Assembly (NCBI RefSeq): GCF_013374995.1
Contig: NZ_CP056030.1
Span: 5,984,501 to 6,048,500, forward strand
Length of the DNA: 64,000 nucleotides
Reading direction: 5' to 3'
From: Pseudomonas eucalypticola
GTDB taxonomy: Bacteria > Pseudomonadota > Gammaproteobacteria > Pseudomonadales > Pseudomonadaceae
Under the pieces are notes generated by a model, which did not search any database, was not told the origin of the DNA, and saw only the letters and a program-made list of their open reading frames with translations. A program made the position numbers and the translations under genes. This document shows, in pieces, positions 28,138 to 37,856 of this stretch. Positions within the stretch are counted from its first letter, which is position 1, and each line of letters begins with the position of its first letter.

Positions 28138-28997
28138 CAGGCAGGGCTCCGTGAATGCTCGCCGCGGTCCAGGCGATCGATGAACAGGCAGGCGGCCAAC
28201 AGGTCGGCGGCACCACCCGGGGAGGCATTGAGTGCCAGCAGGCGCTGGTCGAGCTGATGCAGGCGACGCCGGCCTGCCAGGCTGGCACTGCCTCCGGCGG
28301 TCAGTACTGCCTGGGCACCAGTCTGCATGGCGGCCAGGCCTTCGGGGCCGGCGCGGTACAGCACGCAGGTATCGGCCAGGGTGGCCATGATCGCCAACAA
28401 GGCGTCCAGGCGGGCATTCTGCTCGCCATGGCCGGCGAGGCGGCTGGCACGCAGGTGTGGCAGGCCGTGCTCCAGCACCGCCGGGAAGCCGGCCTGGGCC
28501 TCGGCGCGAGCGCCACCGGCACCGTAGCGCTGCTCAACGACTCGGCCGTGGCTCAGGGGTTGCGGCGCCGAGCGATCTGGCAGGCGCGCCAGCGCGGCCG
28601 CCCTGGCCGCCAGCACGGCGGCGCCCGTGTCGTGCGGCGCCAGTGCCGCTGCGGCCACCAGCAGGCCCAAGGCCCAGATGGCCCCCCGATGGGTGTTCAC
28701 CCCACCCGTGGTGCGCAGCATATCAGCCTCGCCCTCACGGCCCAGTTGGCCGAGGGCTTCGCGCAGCGGCAGGCCGATGCAACCATGCTGCGTCGCGGCG
28801 TCTGCCATGCCCTGAAACGCCGGCCACAATGCCAGTGCCGAGGCATGCATCAGTCCCAGGTGCAGGTCGGTGTGCGCACCATTGCCGCGGCGGTCCACCA
28901 GGGCGGGCTTGGGTGACAGGTCCGCTTCATCGATCAGCGCTTCCACCGCCAGATCGGCCAAAGGGCAAACATCAGGTATCGAATTGAGTGCGTGCAT
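28137..28997 (-). CDS. mdcB: Triphosphoribosyl-dephospho-CoA synthase
   Basis: Makes the precursor of the MdcC prosthetic group from ATP and dephospho-CoA. It has 286 residues. Family segments include [33 protein letters not shown] near the N-terminus (the PxLVDrr pattern), [18 protein letters not shown], and a C-terminal [16 protein letters not shown]. The ATG at 28997 shares one base with the mdcA stop (TGATG); an in-frame ATG 84 bases upstream would lie inside mdcA and has no ribosome site. Confidence 0.92.
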   Translation of the reverse strand: MHALNSIPDVCPLADLAVEALIDEADLSPKPALVDRRGNGAHTDLHLGLMHASALALWPAFQGMADAATQHGCIGLPLREALGQLGREGEADMLRTTGGVNTHRGAIWALGLLVAAAALAPHDTGAAVLAARAAALARLPDRSAPQPLSHGRVVEQRYGAGGARAEAQAGFPAVLEHGLPHLRASRLAGHGEQNARLDALLAIMATLADTCVLYRAGPEGLAAMQTGAQAVLTAGGSASLAGRRRLHQLDQRLLALNASPGGAADLLAACLFIDRLDRGEHSRSPA

Positions 28998-30673
28998 CAC
29001 CAGCTCCTGAATTTGGCCGGGGGGTTGTAGAGGCCGCCCGACCAATCCACCAGGTCGGCGATGCTTTTGGCTGCCAGCCATTCGCGGGTGGCGTCGGTAC
29101 GGCGGATGCCCAGGTCCTCGAGCAAGGCGATCAGGCCTTCGCGGCGCATGCGCTCAGTGTCCTTGGGGTTGTGGCGCAAGCCAATGGCGGTGACCCCGGC
29201 CACGGCGGCGATCATCGCCTGGCGCTCTTCGAGGCTGCGCGCCTTGTACAGGTAGGCAATGCCCTCTTCGGTCAGCAGGTGGGTAACGTCGTCCCCGTAA
29301 ATCATGATGGGCGCCAGCGGCATGCCGGTCTTCCTGGCCACGTCCACCGCGTCCAGGGTCTCGACGAACGTGGGCTTGCCGCCCTCCTGGAAGGTTTCGA
29401 CCATCTGCACCACCAGTTTCTGGCCACGTTCGAGCAGGGTGCTGGTGTCGTCGCCGCCGGGCTGGCGCATGTCCAGCCAGGCCGGTGTGCCGTGGCGGCG
29501 GCCGCGCGGGTCATGGCCCATGTTTGGCGCCCCGCCGAAGCCGGCCAGGCGGCCACGGGTAACAGTGGACGAGTGGCCGTCACCGTCTACCTGCAAGGTA
29601 GCGCCAATGAACAGGTCCACGGCGTACTGCCCGGCCAGTTGGCAGAACATGCGGTTGGAGCGCATTGAACCATCGCGGCCGGTGAAGAACACATCCGGGC
29701 GCGCAGCAATGTAATGCTCCATGCCCAGCTCGGTGCCAAAGCAATGCACGCTCTGCACCCAGCCACTTTCAATGGCGGGAATGAGTGTCGGGTGCGGGTT
29801 GAGAGTCCAATTGCGGCAGATCTTACCCTTGAGGCCCAGGGACTCGCCGTAGGTGGGCAGGATCAGTTCGATGGCTGCAGTGTTGAAGCCGATGCCATGG
29901 TTCAGCGACTGAACGTTGTGCTTCTCGTAGATGCCGCGAATCGCCATCATCGCCATCAGCACATGCACCGGCTTGATATGCCGGGGGTCGCGGGTGAACA
30001 GTGGTTCGATGTAGAAAGGCCGGTCCGCCACCACCACGAAATCGACCCAGGAAGCCGGGATATCCACCCGCGGCAAGTCGCTGACGTCGTCCACCAGCTG
30101 GTTCACCTGGACGATGACAAGGCCATCGCTGAACGCCGCCGGCTCGATCAGCGCCGGGCTGTCTTCGGTGCTGGCCCCGGTATAGATATTGCCTTGGCGG
30201 TCGGCCATGAAACCGGCGGAAAGCACCACGTTGGGAATCAGGTCCACCACCAGGCGCGCGTAGAGTTCGATGTAGGTGTGGATGGCGCCGATTTCCAGCA
30301 GCCCGTCTTCCAGCAGTTGGCTGATCCGCAGGCTTTGGGTGCCCGCGAACGAGAAGTCGAGTTTGTGGGCGATGCCTTTCTCGAACAGGTCCAGGTGCTC
30401 GGGGCGGCCGACGCTGGGCATGATCATGTGCAGGTCGTGGAGCTTGCCGGGGTCGGCCTGGGCCAGGGAGCGCGACAGGAAGTCGGCCTGCTTCTGGTTG
30501 TTGCCCTCCAGCACCACCCGGTCGCCGGGCATCAGCAACGCTTCAAGGGCAGCGACAATGCCCTCGGTAGGCAGTACCACACCATCGGCCATGGCACGCA
30601 CCTGTTCCAGGCGCCGCTGCTTCTCGCTGCGCCGCCGCGTCCACTGTGGCTCGGGGGTGATTGTCGTTGTCAT
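28997..30673 (-). CDS. mdcA: Malonate decarboxylase alpha subunit (acetyl-S-ACP:malonate ACP transferase)
   Basis: The 558-residue alpha subunit exchanges the acetyl group on MdcC for malonate, giving malonyl-S-ACP and free acetate. It belongs to the CoA-transferase-like fold: [30 protein letters not shown], a central [31 protein letters not shown], and [19 protein letters not shown] late in the protein. It is the first gene of the operon. Upstream lie a 19-nt palindrome (30752-30770) and then the REPIN array, so the promoter must sit between about 30680 and 30775. Confidence 0.95.
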   Translation of the reverse strand: MTTTITPEPQWTRRRSEKQRRLEQVRAMADGVVLPTEGIVAALEALLMPGDRVVLEGNNQKQADFLSRSLAQADPGKLHDLHMIMPSVGRPEHLDLFEKGIAHKLDFSFAGTQSLRISQLLEDGLLEIGAIHTYIELYARLVVDLIPNVVLSAGFMADRQGNIYTGASTEDSPALIEPAAFSDGLVIVQVNQLVDDVSDLPRVDIPASWVDFVVVADRPFYIEPLFTRDPRHIKPVHVLMAMMAIRGIYEKHNVQSLNHGIGFNTAAIELILPTYGESLGLKGKICRNWTLNPHPTLIPAIESGWVQSVHCFGTELGMEHYIAARPDVFFTGRDGSMRSNRMFCQLAGQYAVDLFIGATLQVDGDGHSSTVTRGRLAGFGGAPNMGHDPRGRRHGTPAWLDMRQPGGDDTSTLLERGQKLVVQMVETFQEGGKPTFVETLDAVDVARKTGMPLAPIMIYGDDVTHLLTEEGIAYLYKARSLEERQAMIAAVAGVTAIGLRHNPKDTERMRREGLIALLEDLGIRRTDATREWLAAKSIADLVDWSGGLYNPPAKFRSW

Positions 30674-30751
30674 GGGGCCTCCACGGCGGGAATGTCGTGG
30701 CTAGACCATAGGCGCGTGGTGGCGTGGCATCAATCAAGCTGCCGATGAAAC

Positions 30752-30770
30752 CGTTACCCTGAGGTTAACG
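30752..30770. promoter_or_regulatory. 19-nt palindrome upstream of mdcA, candidate MdcR site
   Basis: CGTTACCCTGAGGTTAACG is symmetric with one mismatched pair and fits the loose T-N11-A pattern of LysR-type binding sites. It lies 79-97 bp upstream of the mdcA ATG, in the usual range for an activator site. Assignment to MdcR is inference from position. Confidence 0.5.
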
Positions 30771-30777
30771 TTGAATG

Positions 30778-31532
30778 TGATAGCGGGTTCCCCTCTGTGG
30801 GACCGGGCGAAGCTCGGGAAGCAGACGCCGCGGTCTTCCAGTCATCCCGCGCTGTCCCCTTCCCGAGCTGGCGCCCGGTCCCACAGGGGTAAATCTGATA
30901 GCGGGTTCCTCTCTGTGGGACCGGGCGAAGCTCGGGAAGCAGACGCCGCGGTCTTGCTGTCATATCGCGCCGTGCCCTTCCCGAGCTGGCGCCCGGTCCC
31001 ACAGGGGTAAATCTGATAGCGGGTTCCTCTCTGTGGGACCGGGCGAAGCTCGGGAAGCAGACGCCTCGGTCTTGCAGTCATATCGCGCTGTGCCCTTCCC
31101 GAGCTGGCGCCCGGTCCCACAGGGGTGAATCTGATAGCGGTTTTTTCTCTGTGGGACCGGGCGAAGCTCGGGAAGCAGACGCCGCGGTCTTCCAGTCATA
31201 TCGCGCTGTGCCCTTCCCGAGCTGGCGCCCGGTCCCACAGGGGTGAATCTGATAGCGGGTTTTTCTCTGTGGGACCGGGCGAAGCTCGGGAAGCAGACGC
31301 CGCGGTCTTCCAGTCATATCGCGCTGTGCCCTTCCCGAGCTGGCGCCCAGTCCCACAGGGGTGAATCTGATAGCGGGTTCCTCTCTGTGAGACAGGGCGA
31401 AGTTCGGGAAGCAGACGCCGCGGTCTTGCAGTCATATCGCGCTGTGCCCTTCCCGCGCTGGCGTCCGGTCCCACAGGGGTGAATCTGATAGCGGGTTTTT
31501 CTCTGTGGGACCGGGCGAAGCTCGGGAACCAG
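30778..31532. repeat. 118-bp tandem array of inverted REP pairs (REPIN array)
   Basis: Six full 118-bp units start at 30778, 30896, 31014, 31132, 31250 and 31368; a partial seventh starts at 31486. Each unit begins TGATAGCGG, carries a forward REP (TGTGGGACCGGGCGAAGCTC then GGGAAG), a spacer of about 40 nt (CAGACGCCGCGGTCTT...), and the inverted partner (CTTCCCGAGCTGGCGCCCGG then TCCCACAG). Each unit can fold into a long hairpin. Units are nearly identical apart from scattered substitutions; the sixth is the most diverged (TGTGAGACAGGGCGAAGTTC). The array fills almost all of the 868-bp gap between mdcA and chpC. Open frames of 75-92 codons running through it are by-products of the 118-bp period. 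Confidence 0.95.
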
Positions 31533-31541
31533 GTGCCGCAA

Positions 31542-32000
31542 TCAGAGCGCGGCTTCGTCCAGCAGCCGCTCCAGGCCTACCAGGTCGGGCACCCGTGCCA
31601 CCTGCTCGCCCACCTGCACGGCGGCAATCTCCAGGGGGGCGAGCGGCACGTCGATGTAGCTCAATTGGCTGTCCAGCCGGCACGAACGAGGCACGCCCTG
31701 GATCAGCAGGCCAATGAAGCGCAGCGGGCTTTCACCCACGGCGTTGAGCACGACGATGCGCGCCTGCTCGCTGACCACTGCCTGGGCACCGCAGGCAGCC
31801 TCGAAGCTGACCAGGGGCAGCAATTGGTTACGCCAGGTGATATGGCCCAAGTGCCAGGCCGGGCGGTCCGGCGCCGGTTGCCCATACTGGTAGCCAATCA
31901 GCTCGGCCACAGCGACGTTGGGCACCACCAAAGTACGGTCAGCCAGGGGAAGCAACAGCGCGGTCAGGGTCGTGCGCCGGCCAATGGTGCGCTCAAGCAT
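31542..32000 (-). CDS. chpC: CheW-like protein ChpC
   Basis: A 152-residue CheW-domain adaptor, last gene of the Pil-Chp cluster. ADRTLVVPNVAVAELIGY and WHLGHITWRNQLLPLVSFE are characteristic of the beta-barrel CheW fold. It would couple a receptor to the kinase ChpA. The start at 32000 overlaps the chpA stop by eight bases. The stop is 10 bp from the end of the REPIN array. Confidence 0.85.
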   Translation of the reverse strand: MLERTIGRRTTLTALLLPLADRTLVVPNVAVAELIGYQYGQPAPDRPAWHLGHITWRNQLLPLVSFEAACGAQAVVSEQARIVVLNAVGESPLRFIGLLIQGVPRSCRLDSQLSYIDVPLAPLEIAAVQVGEQVARVPDLVGLERLLDEAAL

Positions 32001-35000
32001 GGCTGCGGCTCCACTGGGCGATGCTGTCGAGCAACACCGACTCCTGGTAGGGCTTGCCCAGGTAATCGTTGACGCCAATGGCCATGGCCCGCTCGCGGTG
32101 CTTCTGGCCGGTACGCGAGGTGATCATGATGATGGGCAGGTCCTTGAGCCGAGGGTCGCGGCGGATCTCGGTGGCCACTTCGAAACCGTCCATGCGCGGC
32201 ATTTCGATGTCCAGCAACAGTACGTCGGGCACATGTTCCTGCAGCAGCGCCATGGCGTCGACCCCATCGTTGGCAGTCAGTACGTTCATGCCGTGGCGCT
32301 CCAGCAACCGGCTGGTCACCTTGCGCACGGTCACCGAATCATCCACCACCATCACCAGCCGTGCCCGGCCCGGGTCGACATCCACCGACGGCAAGGGCGA
32401 CTGGACCGGCGGCGCCTGCATCTGGCGCACGTTGGCGGCACGGATCTGCGCCGGCAGGTCGAGGATCATCACCACCCGGCCATCCCCCAGAATCGTTGCC
32501 CCGGACAACCCCTGAACCGCCGAAAATTGTGGCCCCAGGCTTTTGACCACGATTTCCCGCGAGCCAGCCAGCGCATCCACCTGCACGGCCATCTGTTGCT
32601 CATGCCCGTGGATCAGCAATACCGGCAGCGGCTGGGTCTGGCCCAGCAGTTTAGGCCGCGGGGTGTTGTACAGCAGGTCGCCCAGGTAACGCAGCTCGTA
32701 AGTCTGGCCGCCATAGTGGTAACGCGGCGGGCACGTCTGGTAGTGGGCTTCCAGCTCGGCCGGCATGACCCGCACGATCCCTTCCAGGCCGTTGAGCGGC
32801 AGGGCGTAGACATCCTCGCCACATTGCACCATCAGCGCCCGGTTCACCGACACACTGAACGGCAGGCGGATCTGGAAACGCGCGCCCTGCCCTGGCTTGG
32901 AGTCGATGATCATCGAGCCGCCCAGCTGCTTGACCTCTTCGTGCACCACGTCCATGCCCAACCCGCGCCCGGAGATCTGGGTTACCTTGGCGGCGGTGGA
33001 GAACCCCGGCTGCAGGATGAACTGCAGCACGTCATGGTCGCTGATCTCACTGCCCGGCTCTATCAGCCCGCGCTTCACGGCCTTGGCCCGCACGGCCTCC
33101 AGGGGCACGCCGGCGCCGTCATCGCTGAGTTCGATGACGATATCGCCCCCCTGGTGCAGCAAGTTCAACGTGATGCGCCCCACGTCTGGCTTGCCCTTGG
33201 CGCGGCGCACCTCGGTGGGTTCCAGGCCATGGTCCACGGCATTGCGCAGCATATGCTCCAACGGCGCCAGCATGCGCTCCAGCACGCTGCGGTCCATCTC
33301 GCCCTCGGCGTTGCCCACGTCGAATTCCACCTGCTTGCCCAGCTCGCCGGCCACTTGGCGCACCAGACGCTGCAAGCGCGGCACCATGCGCTCGAACGGC
33401 ACCATCCGCGTGCGCATCAGGCCTTCCTGCAATTCGGTGTTCACCCGTGCCTGCAACTGCAGCAAGGCCTGGGCCTTGTGGTTGCGCGAGGCCAGGGTCT
33501 GGTGCAGGTCGAGCAGGTCGGAGGCCGACTCGAACAGCGCCCGCGACAGTTGCTGCAACTGTGAGTGACGGTCCATTTCCAGCGGGTCGAAGTCTTCGTA
33601 GCCCTGGCGTTCGTTGTCAGCGTGCTCGCGGCTGAGGATACGGCCCTGGGTTTCGGTGTCCAGGCGCCGCAACTGTTCACGCATGCGCTCAATGGTGGTT
33701 TCCATTTCGCCCAGGGCGATCTGGGTGTCGTTGACCTGTTGTTCGATGCGGCCACGGAAAATCGAGGTTTCACCCGCCAGGTTGCCCAGGTCATCCAGCA
33801 ACTCGGCGGTCACCTTGACCATGTCGCCTGGGGCACGCTCGGGTGCCGGCACCGGCTGCTCGGGCAGCAACACCGCACGCTCGGGTTGGGGCGTGGCCGG
33901 CACCGGGCTGACGAAGCCCCGAATGGCGGCAATCAGGGTGGGGTCCGGTTCCACCGGCTGGTTCCGGCGCAAGGTGTCAAGCATGTGCGCCAGCCGGTCG
34001 TGACCATTCTGCAGCAGGCTAAACAGCGGTGGGCTGGGGGCCAGCACCCCGGCGGACAGGTTTTCGTAGAGAAATTCCATTTCATGGGCCAGGTCGCCGA
34101 TAGGCGCGACCTCGACCATGCGCGCGCCGCCCTTGAGGGTGTGCAGGTCGCGCAGCAGGTTTTCCACTTCAAGGCTGTTGCGCGGGTCGGCCTGCCAGCG
34201 TTGCAAGGCTGCGCCCGAGCTTTCGACGATATCCAGCCCTTCCTCGAGAAACACCGCCAGCAATTCCTTGTCACCACCCGACGCCGGGGCGGGCGCCGGC
34301 TCGACGATGGCCGGTGCCGCGCTCTGGCGGCTGCCGGCAAGTGCCTGGATCAGGTCCGGCGCGTCGCTGGCGCGCTGGCCACGTTGTAGCTGTTCCAGCA
34401 TGGTCGCCAACTGCTCATGGCAGTCGAGCAACAGGGTCGCGAGGTCTTCGCTGAAGCCCAGGCGGCGCTTGCCCAGGGCTTCATAGGTCAGCTCCAGCTC
34501 CTGGGCCAGATCATCGACGGCGGCGATATCAGCCATGCGCGCGCCGCCCTTGAGGGTATGCAGGTCGCCTTGCAGCGCGGCCAATGCCGCCTGGCTGTCG
34601 GGCTCCAGCAGCCAGCGTTGCAAGGCCTGGTCGGCGTTTTCGAGCAGGTCGGCGGCTTCGTCGAGGAAGAACGCGGTGATACCGTCGTCTGCCGCGGCTA
34701 CGCCAGGGGCCTGTTGTTGCAGTTGCCCGGTCAGGGTAGCCAGGTCGGTGATGCCGCCTTGGCCCACGTGGCCCATGGCATCGGGCGCCAGCCCCTCGTC
34801 GAGCAACGCATGAAGGGCGCGGATGCGGTCCGGTTGCGGCGCCACCGCCTGGCCGGCCGCGACCTGGTCGAGCATGTCGATGAGAGCGTCATGCGCCAGC
34901 TCGGCTTGCTCGAAGAACCGCTCGCTGACACTGAGGCTGCTCTCCTCTACCGCCCCATACAGGTCCAGCAGGGCCTCGCACAGCTCATCCACCTCGGGCA

Positions 35001-37830
35001 GGTCAGCCAGTTGCGCGCCCTCGCCCAGCCGCGTCAGCTCATCGAGCAGGCGCTCCAGTTCGTTGCGGCTGCCAGGCTGCTGCCGCCAGCGTCGCAAGAG
35101 CGATTCACTGTCGAACAGAATGTCCATGGCCTGCCCCAGGAAGGTCTGCGTTACCCGCGGGTCACGCTTGGCCACGGGGCGCTCGCCAGCCTGCGCCAGA
35201 CGCATGGCCAGCCGCGCCCGCGCCTGTTCGACAAGCGCGGCGGCACCGTCCAGCGGCGCCAACGGCATGCTGGCCAGCTGGCCCAGGCCCTGCTGCCAGC
35301 AATCCAGGGCCTGGCGCAGCATGGCCAGGTCGATGGCCTCCATCAGCAGCTGATGGGCTTTGTATTCCCGGGTCAAGGCGTCCAGTGGGGTGGCAAGTTC
35401 GGCCATGGGCAACACGCCAGCCATGGAAGCGCTGCCCTTGAGGGTGTGCAGGGCGCGCTGCAGAGCATCGTCCACGGGCGCCTGGTTATCCCCGGCCGCG
35501 ACCAGGAATGCCTCGATGGTCGCCAGATGGCCCTGCGCCTCGCTGCGGAAGATCTCCAGCAATTGCGGGTCCAGGCCTTGGTCGTCGGGGGCGGCACTGG
35601 CCAGCAGGTGCGCCCGCGCCGCCAACTGGTCGACATCGTCGCGCTGGCGTTGCTGGTGGCTGGCGAAGTCATCGATGATCAAGGGCAAGGTCTGCACCAC
35701 ATGTTCCAGCAGGTCGCGCACCTCTTGCCCGACTTCGACGCTACCCTCCAGCACCCGGTTGAGCAGGTTCTCGCAGGCCCAGGCCAGCTCACTCAATACC
35801 AAAGCGCGCACCATGCGCCCACTGCCTTTGAGGGTATGGAAGCCGCGACGCACTTCAGCCAGCGCGCGGGCGTCGTCGCGGGGCAAGTACTCACGCAGCA
35901 CTTGCAGCACCTCGTCCGCCTCCTCCATGAACACTTCACGCAGCTCATCGTCCACCGCGGCCTCTTCAGCAGGGGGTGGCAACAAGCTGGCCGGTGCGGA
36001 CTGGGCTGGCGGGTTGAAACCCGGGACCGGGCTGGCCAGTACCTCGGCCAGAGACTGGGTGACGCCGGGGCTGTCCAGTGGCTGCTGCTCACGCATCGCC
36101 AAGGCTTCGGTGGGGCTGAGAACGTCCTGCAACACCGGCACCTGCGCGGCCACAGGCAGGTAGCCCAGCGCCGCCAAACGCGCCTGCGCCACATCCAGAA
36201 CGCGCTCGCCGGGGGCCTGAGGGTCTTCGCTGAGGCGCTCCAGGTAGTATTCGATGGCACTGATGGCGTCCGCCAGCGCATCCAGTTGCGGACTTGCGGG
36301 CGGTTGCGGGTCGGCGAGCAAATGCGCCTTGATGTAGTCGTTGCAGGTCTCAAGCAGCCCTGCCGCCCGTGGCAAGGGGATCATGGCCAAGGCGCCGCGG
36401 ACCTGGGTCAGCAAGTCAGGCAGCGGTTGCAGGCGCTCATGGTCGCCGCCAGACTCCAGATACTCGCTGATCAGGTCTTTGGCCTGCTGTAACCCGAAGC
36501 GCGCCTCCTTGATGACCAGTTGGTGAATGTGCACCAGCTCGGTTCCGGGCAGGTGGCTGTCGTCGGTACGCATTGGCTCGTCGGGACCCACCATGCCTAC
36601 CAGCGTCGATTCCACATAGAGCAGCGCTCCAGCCACGTCCATCAGCACCGAGTCATTGGGTTCACGCACACCTTGGGCAAGGCCGAGAACCACCGACATC
36701 TGGTCGAGGATGACCTTGCGCGGCTGGCCAAAACCCAACACCGCCAGGGTGTCGGTGACCTGGCGCAACGGCGGCACCAGGGCGTGCAGTTCCGCCACGT
36801 GCTGGCGGTCGCCGCGCACGAAATGGTCCAGTTGTTCCTTGACCCGCACCAGCTCTTCGCACAAGGCGCTGACCACCGAGCGCAGGGCATCGGGGTCGGG
36901 CACCACCAGGTGCGCTTGCTCTTGCGCCAAGGTGCGGCCAGGCGCTGGCGAATCGTCCAGCTCATAGGCAACCCGCAAGGCTCGCAGGCGCGGCGACTGG
37001 CCGGTGGCAGTGGCGACGTAAAACAACAGGCCCTTGAGCAATTGCGCCGGGGCGGGCTGGTTGAACCCTGCCACCCCCTGCTCCAGCAAGCGTTTGAGCT
37101 CGCGGTCGCAGTCCTTGAGCAGGCTGCGCAGGGCCGGGGTGTTGTGCACCGCGCCGTTCTGCAGGCCCTCCACCAGGCCGGCCGCCACCTGCCACAGGGG
37201 GCTCAGCGGCGCACCGGCGCACAGGGTTTCCAGGCGTTCGAAGACCCGGGCCATCTGCCCCAGGTGGCTGGGGACTTCCTGCTCACGCATCAGCCCCACC
37301 AGGGCCTGTTGCAGGCTTTGATGCCATTTGCGCAGCGATTCAGGCAGTTGCGGCTCATCGAGCCGGGCGAGCTCGCTGGCGTCCAGCGGCTCAGGGGTGG
37401 GCAGTTCGACAGCGAACAGGCTGGTTTCAGCCAACGGCAGCGCACCGCGTGTGCTGCGTAAATCATTGATCAAGGGTAATACCACCAAGGGTAGATCGCG
37501 GCGGGCCAGATGTACCTGGTCCAGGTAAAGCGGTAATTGGGTGAACGCCTGAAGCAGCCATTTCACTGCCTCGGCCTGTTGGTTGACGCGGCCGTGGGCC
37601 AATGCCCGGCCCAGGTGCTCGATTTCCTCGGCCAACAGCGCGGCACCGTAGAACTCCACCATCTGCAGGCTGCCGTGCACCTGGTGCAGGTAGCCCAGGC
37701 AACGGCCCATTGCTTCCCCGGCGTGGGGTTCAGCGCCGAAGGCCTGCAGGGCGGCACGGGCCTGCCCGAGGGTCTCGACGATTTCGCCCTTGACCCACTC
37801 CAGCGCTACGTAGTCGTGGCGGTCAGCCAT
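31993..37830 (-). CDS. chpA: Pil-Chp hybrid chemosensory histidine kinase ChpA
   Basis: This 1945-residue CheA-type kinase controls type IV pilus motility through PilG and PilH. The N-terminal FimL-like region has a weak HQVHGSLQM near residue 50. Four phosphotransfer domains carry HTLKG histidines near residues 665 (HTLKGSGRMV), 794 (HTLKGSASMAG), 1090 (HTLKGGARMAD) and 1229 (HTLKGGARMVE). Between them are degenerate repeats without His. Next come the dimerisation region, the ATPase domain (HMLRNAVDHGLE, near residue 1530; GRGLGMDVV), a CheW-like domain, and a C-terminal receiver with LLLDIEMPRMDGF (phospho-Asp near 1873). It is shorter than the P. aeruginosa protein, which as I recall has about 2470 residues and eight phosphotransfer sites. 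Confidence 0.94.
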   Translation of the reverse strand: MADRHDYVALEWVKGEIVETLGQARAALQAFGAEPHAGEAMGRCLGYLHQVHGSLQMVEFYGAALLAEEIEHLGRALAHGRVNQQAEAVKWLLQAFTQLPLYLDQVHLARRDLPLVVLPLINDLRSTRGALPLAETSLFAVELPTPEPLDASELARLDEPQLPESLRKWHQSLQQALVGLMREQEVPSHLGQMARVFERLETLCAGAPLSPLWQVAAGLVEGLQNGAVHNTPALRSLLKDCDRELKRLLEQGVAGFNQPAPAQLLKGLLFYVATATGQSPRLRALRVAYELDDSPAPGRTLAQEQAHLVVPDPDALRSVVSALCEELVRVKEQLDHFVRGDRQHVAELHALVPPLRQVTDTLAVLGFGQPRKVILDQMSVVLGLAQGVREPNDSVLMDVAGALLYVESTLVGMVGPDEPMRTDDSHLPGTELVHIHQLVIKEARFGLQQAKDLISEYLESGGDHERLQPLPDLLTQVRGALAMIPLPRAAGLLETCNDYIKAHLLADPQPPASPQLDALADAISAIEYYLERLSEDPQAPGERVLDVAQARLAALGYLPVAAQVPVLQDVLSPTEALAMREQQPLDSPGVTQSLAEVLASPVPGFNPPAQSAPASLLPPPAEEAAVDDELREVFMEEADEVLQVLREYLPRDDARALAEVRRGFHTLKGSGRMVRALVLSELAWACENLLNRVLEGSVEVGQEVRDLLEHVVQTLPLIIDDFASHQQRQRDDVDQLAARAHLLASAAPDDQGLDPQLLEIFRSEAQGHLATIEAFLVAAGDNQAPVDDALQRALHTLKGSASMAGVLPMAELATPLDALTREYKAHQLLMEAIDLAMLRQALDCWQQGLGQLASMPLAPLDGAAALVEQARARLAMRLAQAGERPVAKRDPRVTQTFLGQAMDILFDSESLLRRWRQQPGSRNELERLLDELTRLGEGAQLADLPEVDELCEALLDLYGAVEESSLSVSERFFEQAELAHDALIDMLDQVAAGQAVAPQPDRIRALHALLDEGLAPDAMGHVGQGGITDLATLTGQLQQQAPGVAAADDGITAFFLDEAADLLENADQALQRWLLEPDSQAALAALQGDLHTLKGGARMADIAAVDDLAQELELTYEALGKRRLGFSEDLATLLLDCHEQLATMLEQLQRGQRASDAPDLIQALAGSRQSAAPAIVEPAPAPASGGDKELLAVFLEEGLDIVESSGAALQRWQADPRNSLEVENLLRDLHTLKGGARMVEVAPIGDLAHEMEFLYENLSAGVLAPSPPLFSLLQNGHDRLAHMLDTLRRNQPVEPDPTLIAAIRGFVSPVPATPQPERAVLLPEQPVPAPERAPGDMVKVTAELLDDLGNLAGETSIFRGRIEQQVNDTQIALGEMETTIERMREQLRRLDTETQGRILSREHADNERQGYEDFDPLEMDRHSQLQQLSRALFESASDLLDLHQTLASRNHKAQALLQLQARVNTELQEGLMRTRMVPFERMVPRLQRLVRQVAGELGKQVEFDVGNAEGEMDRSVLERMLAPLEHMLRNAVDHGLEPTEVRRAKGKPDVGRITLNLLHQGGDIVIELSDDGAGVPLEAVRAKAVKRGLIEPGSEISDHDVLQFILQPGFSTAAKVTQISGRGLGMDVVHEEVKQLGGSMIIDSKPGQGARFQIRLPFSVSVNRALMVQCGEDVYALPLNGLEGIVRVMPAELEAHYQTCPPRYHYGGQTYELRYLGDLLYNTPRPKLLGQTQPLPVLLIHGHEQQMAVQVDALAGSREIVVKSLGPQFSAVQGLSGATILGDGRVVMILDLPAQIRAANVRQMQAPPVQSPLPSVDVDPGRARLVMVVDDSVTVRKVTSRLLERHGMNVLTANDGVDAMALLQEHVPDVLLLDIEMPRMDGFEVATEIRRDPRLKDLPIIMITSRTGQKHRERAMAIGVNDYLGKPYQESVLLDSIAQWSRSHA

Positions 37831-37856
37831 GTCGCTTCCCCTGAAGGTACGCCAAC

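Noticed and set aside
30842..31474. A ladder of 92-codon minus-strand and 79-codon plus-strand frames
   Set aside because: They repeat every 118 bp and encode the same REP translations (GLRPVPQ/ASPGPTE types); they are by-products of the tandem array, not genes.
30778..31532. Possible CRISPR array
   Set aside because: The units are repeated as a whole with no unique spacers, the period is 118 bp, and each unit is an inverted REP pair; there are no cas genes.
34417..36492. 691-codon plus-strand open frame inside chpA
   Set aside because: Antisense to the phosphotransfer modules of chpA; Gln/His/Gly-rich shadow.
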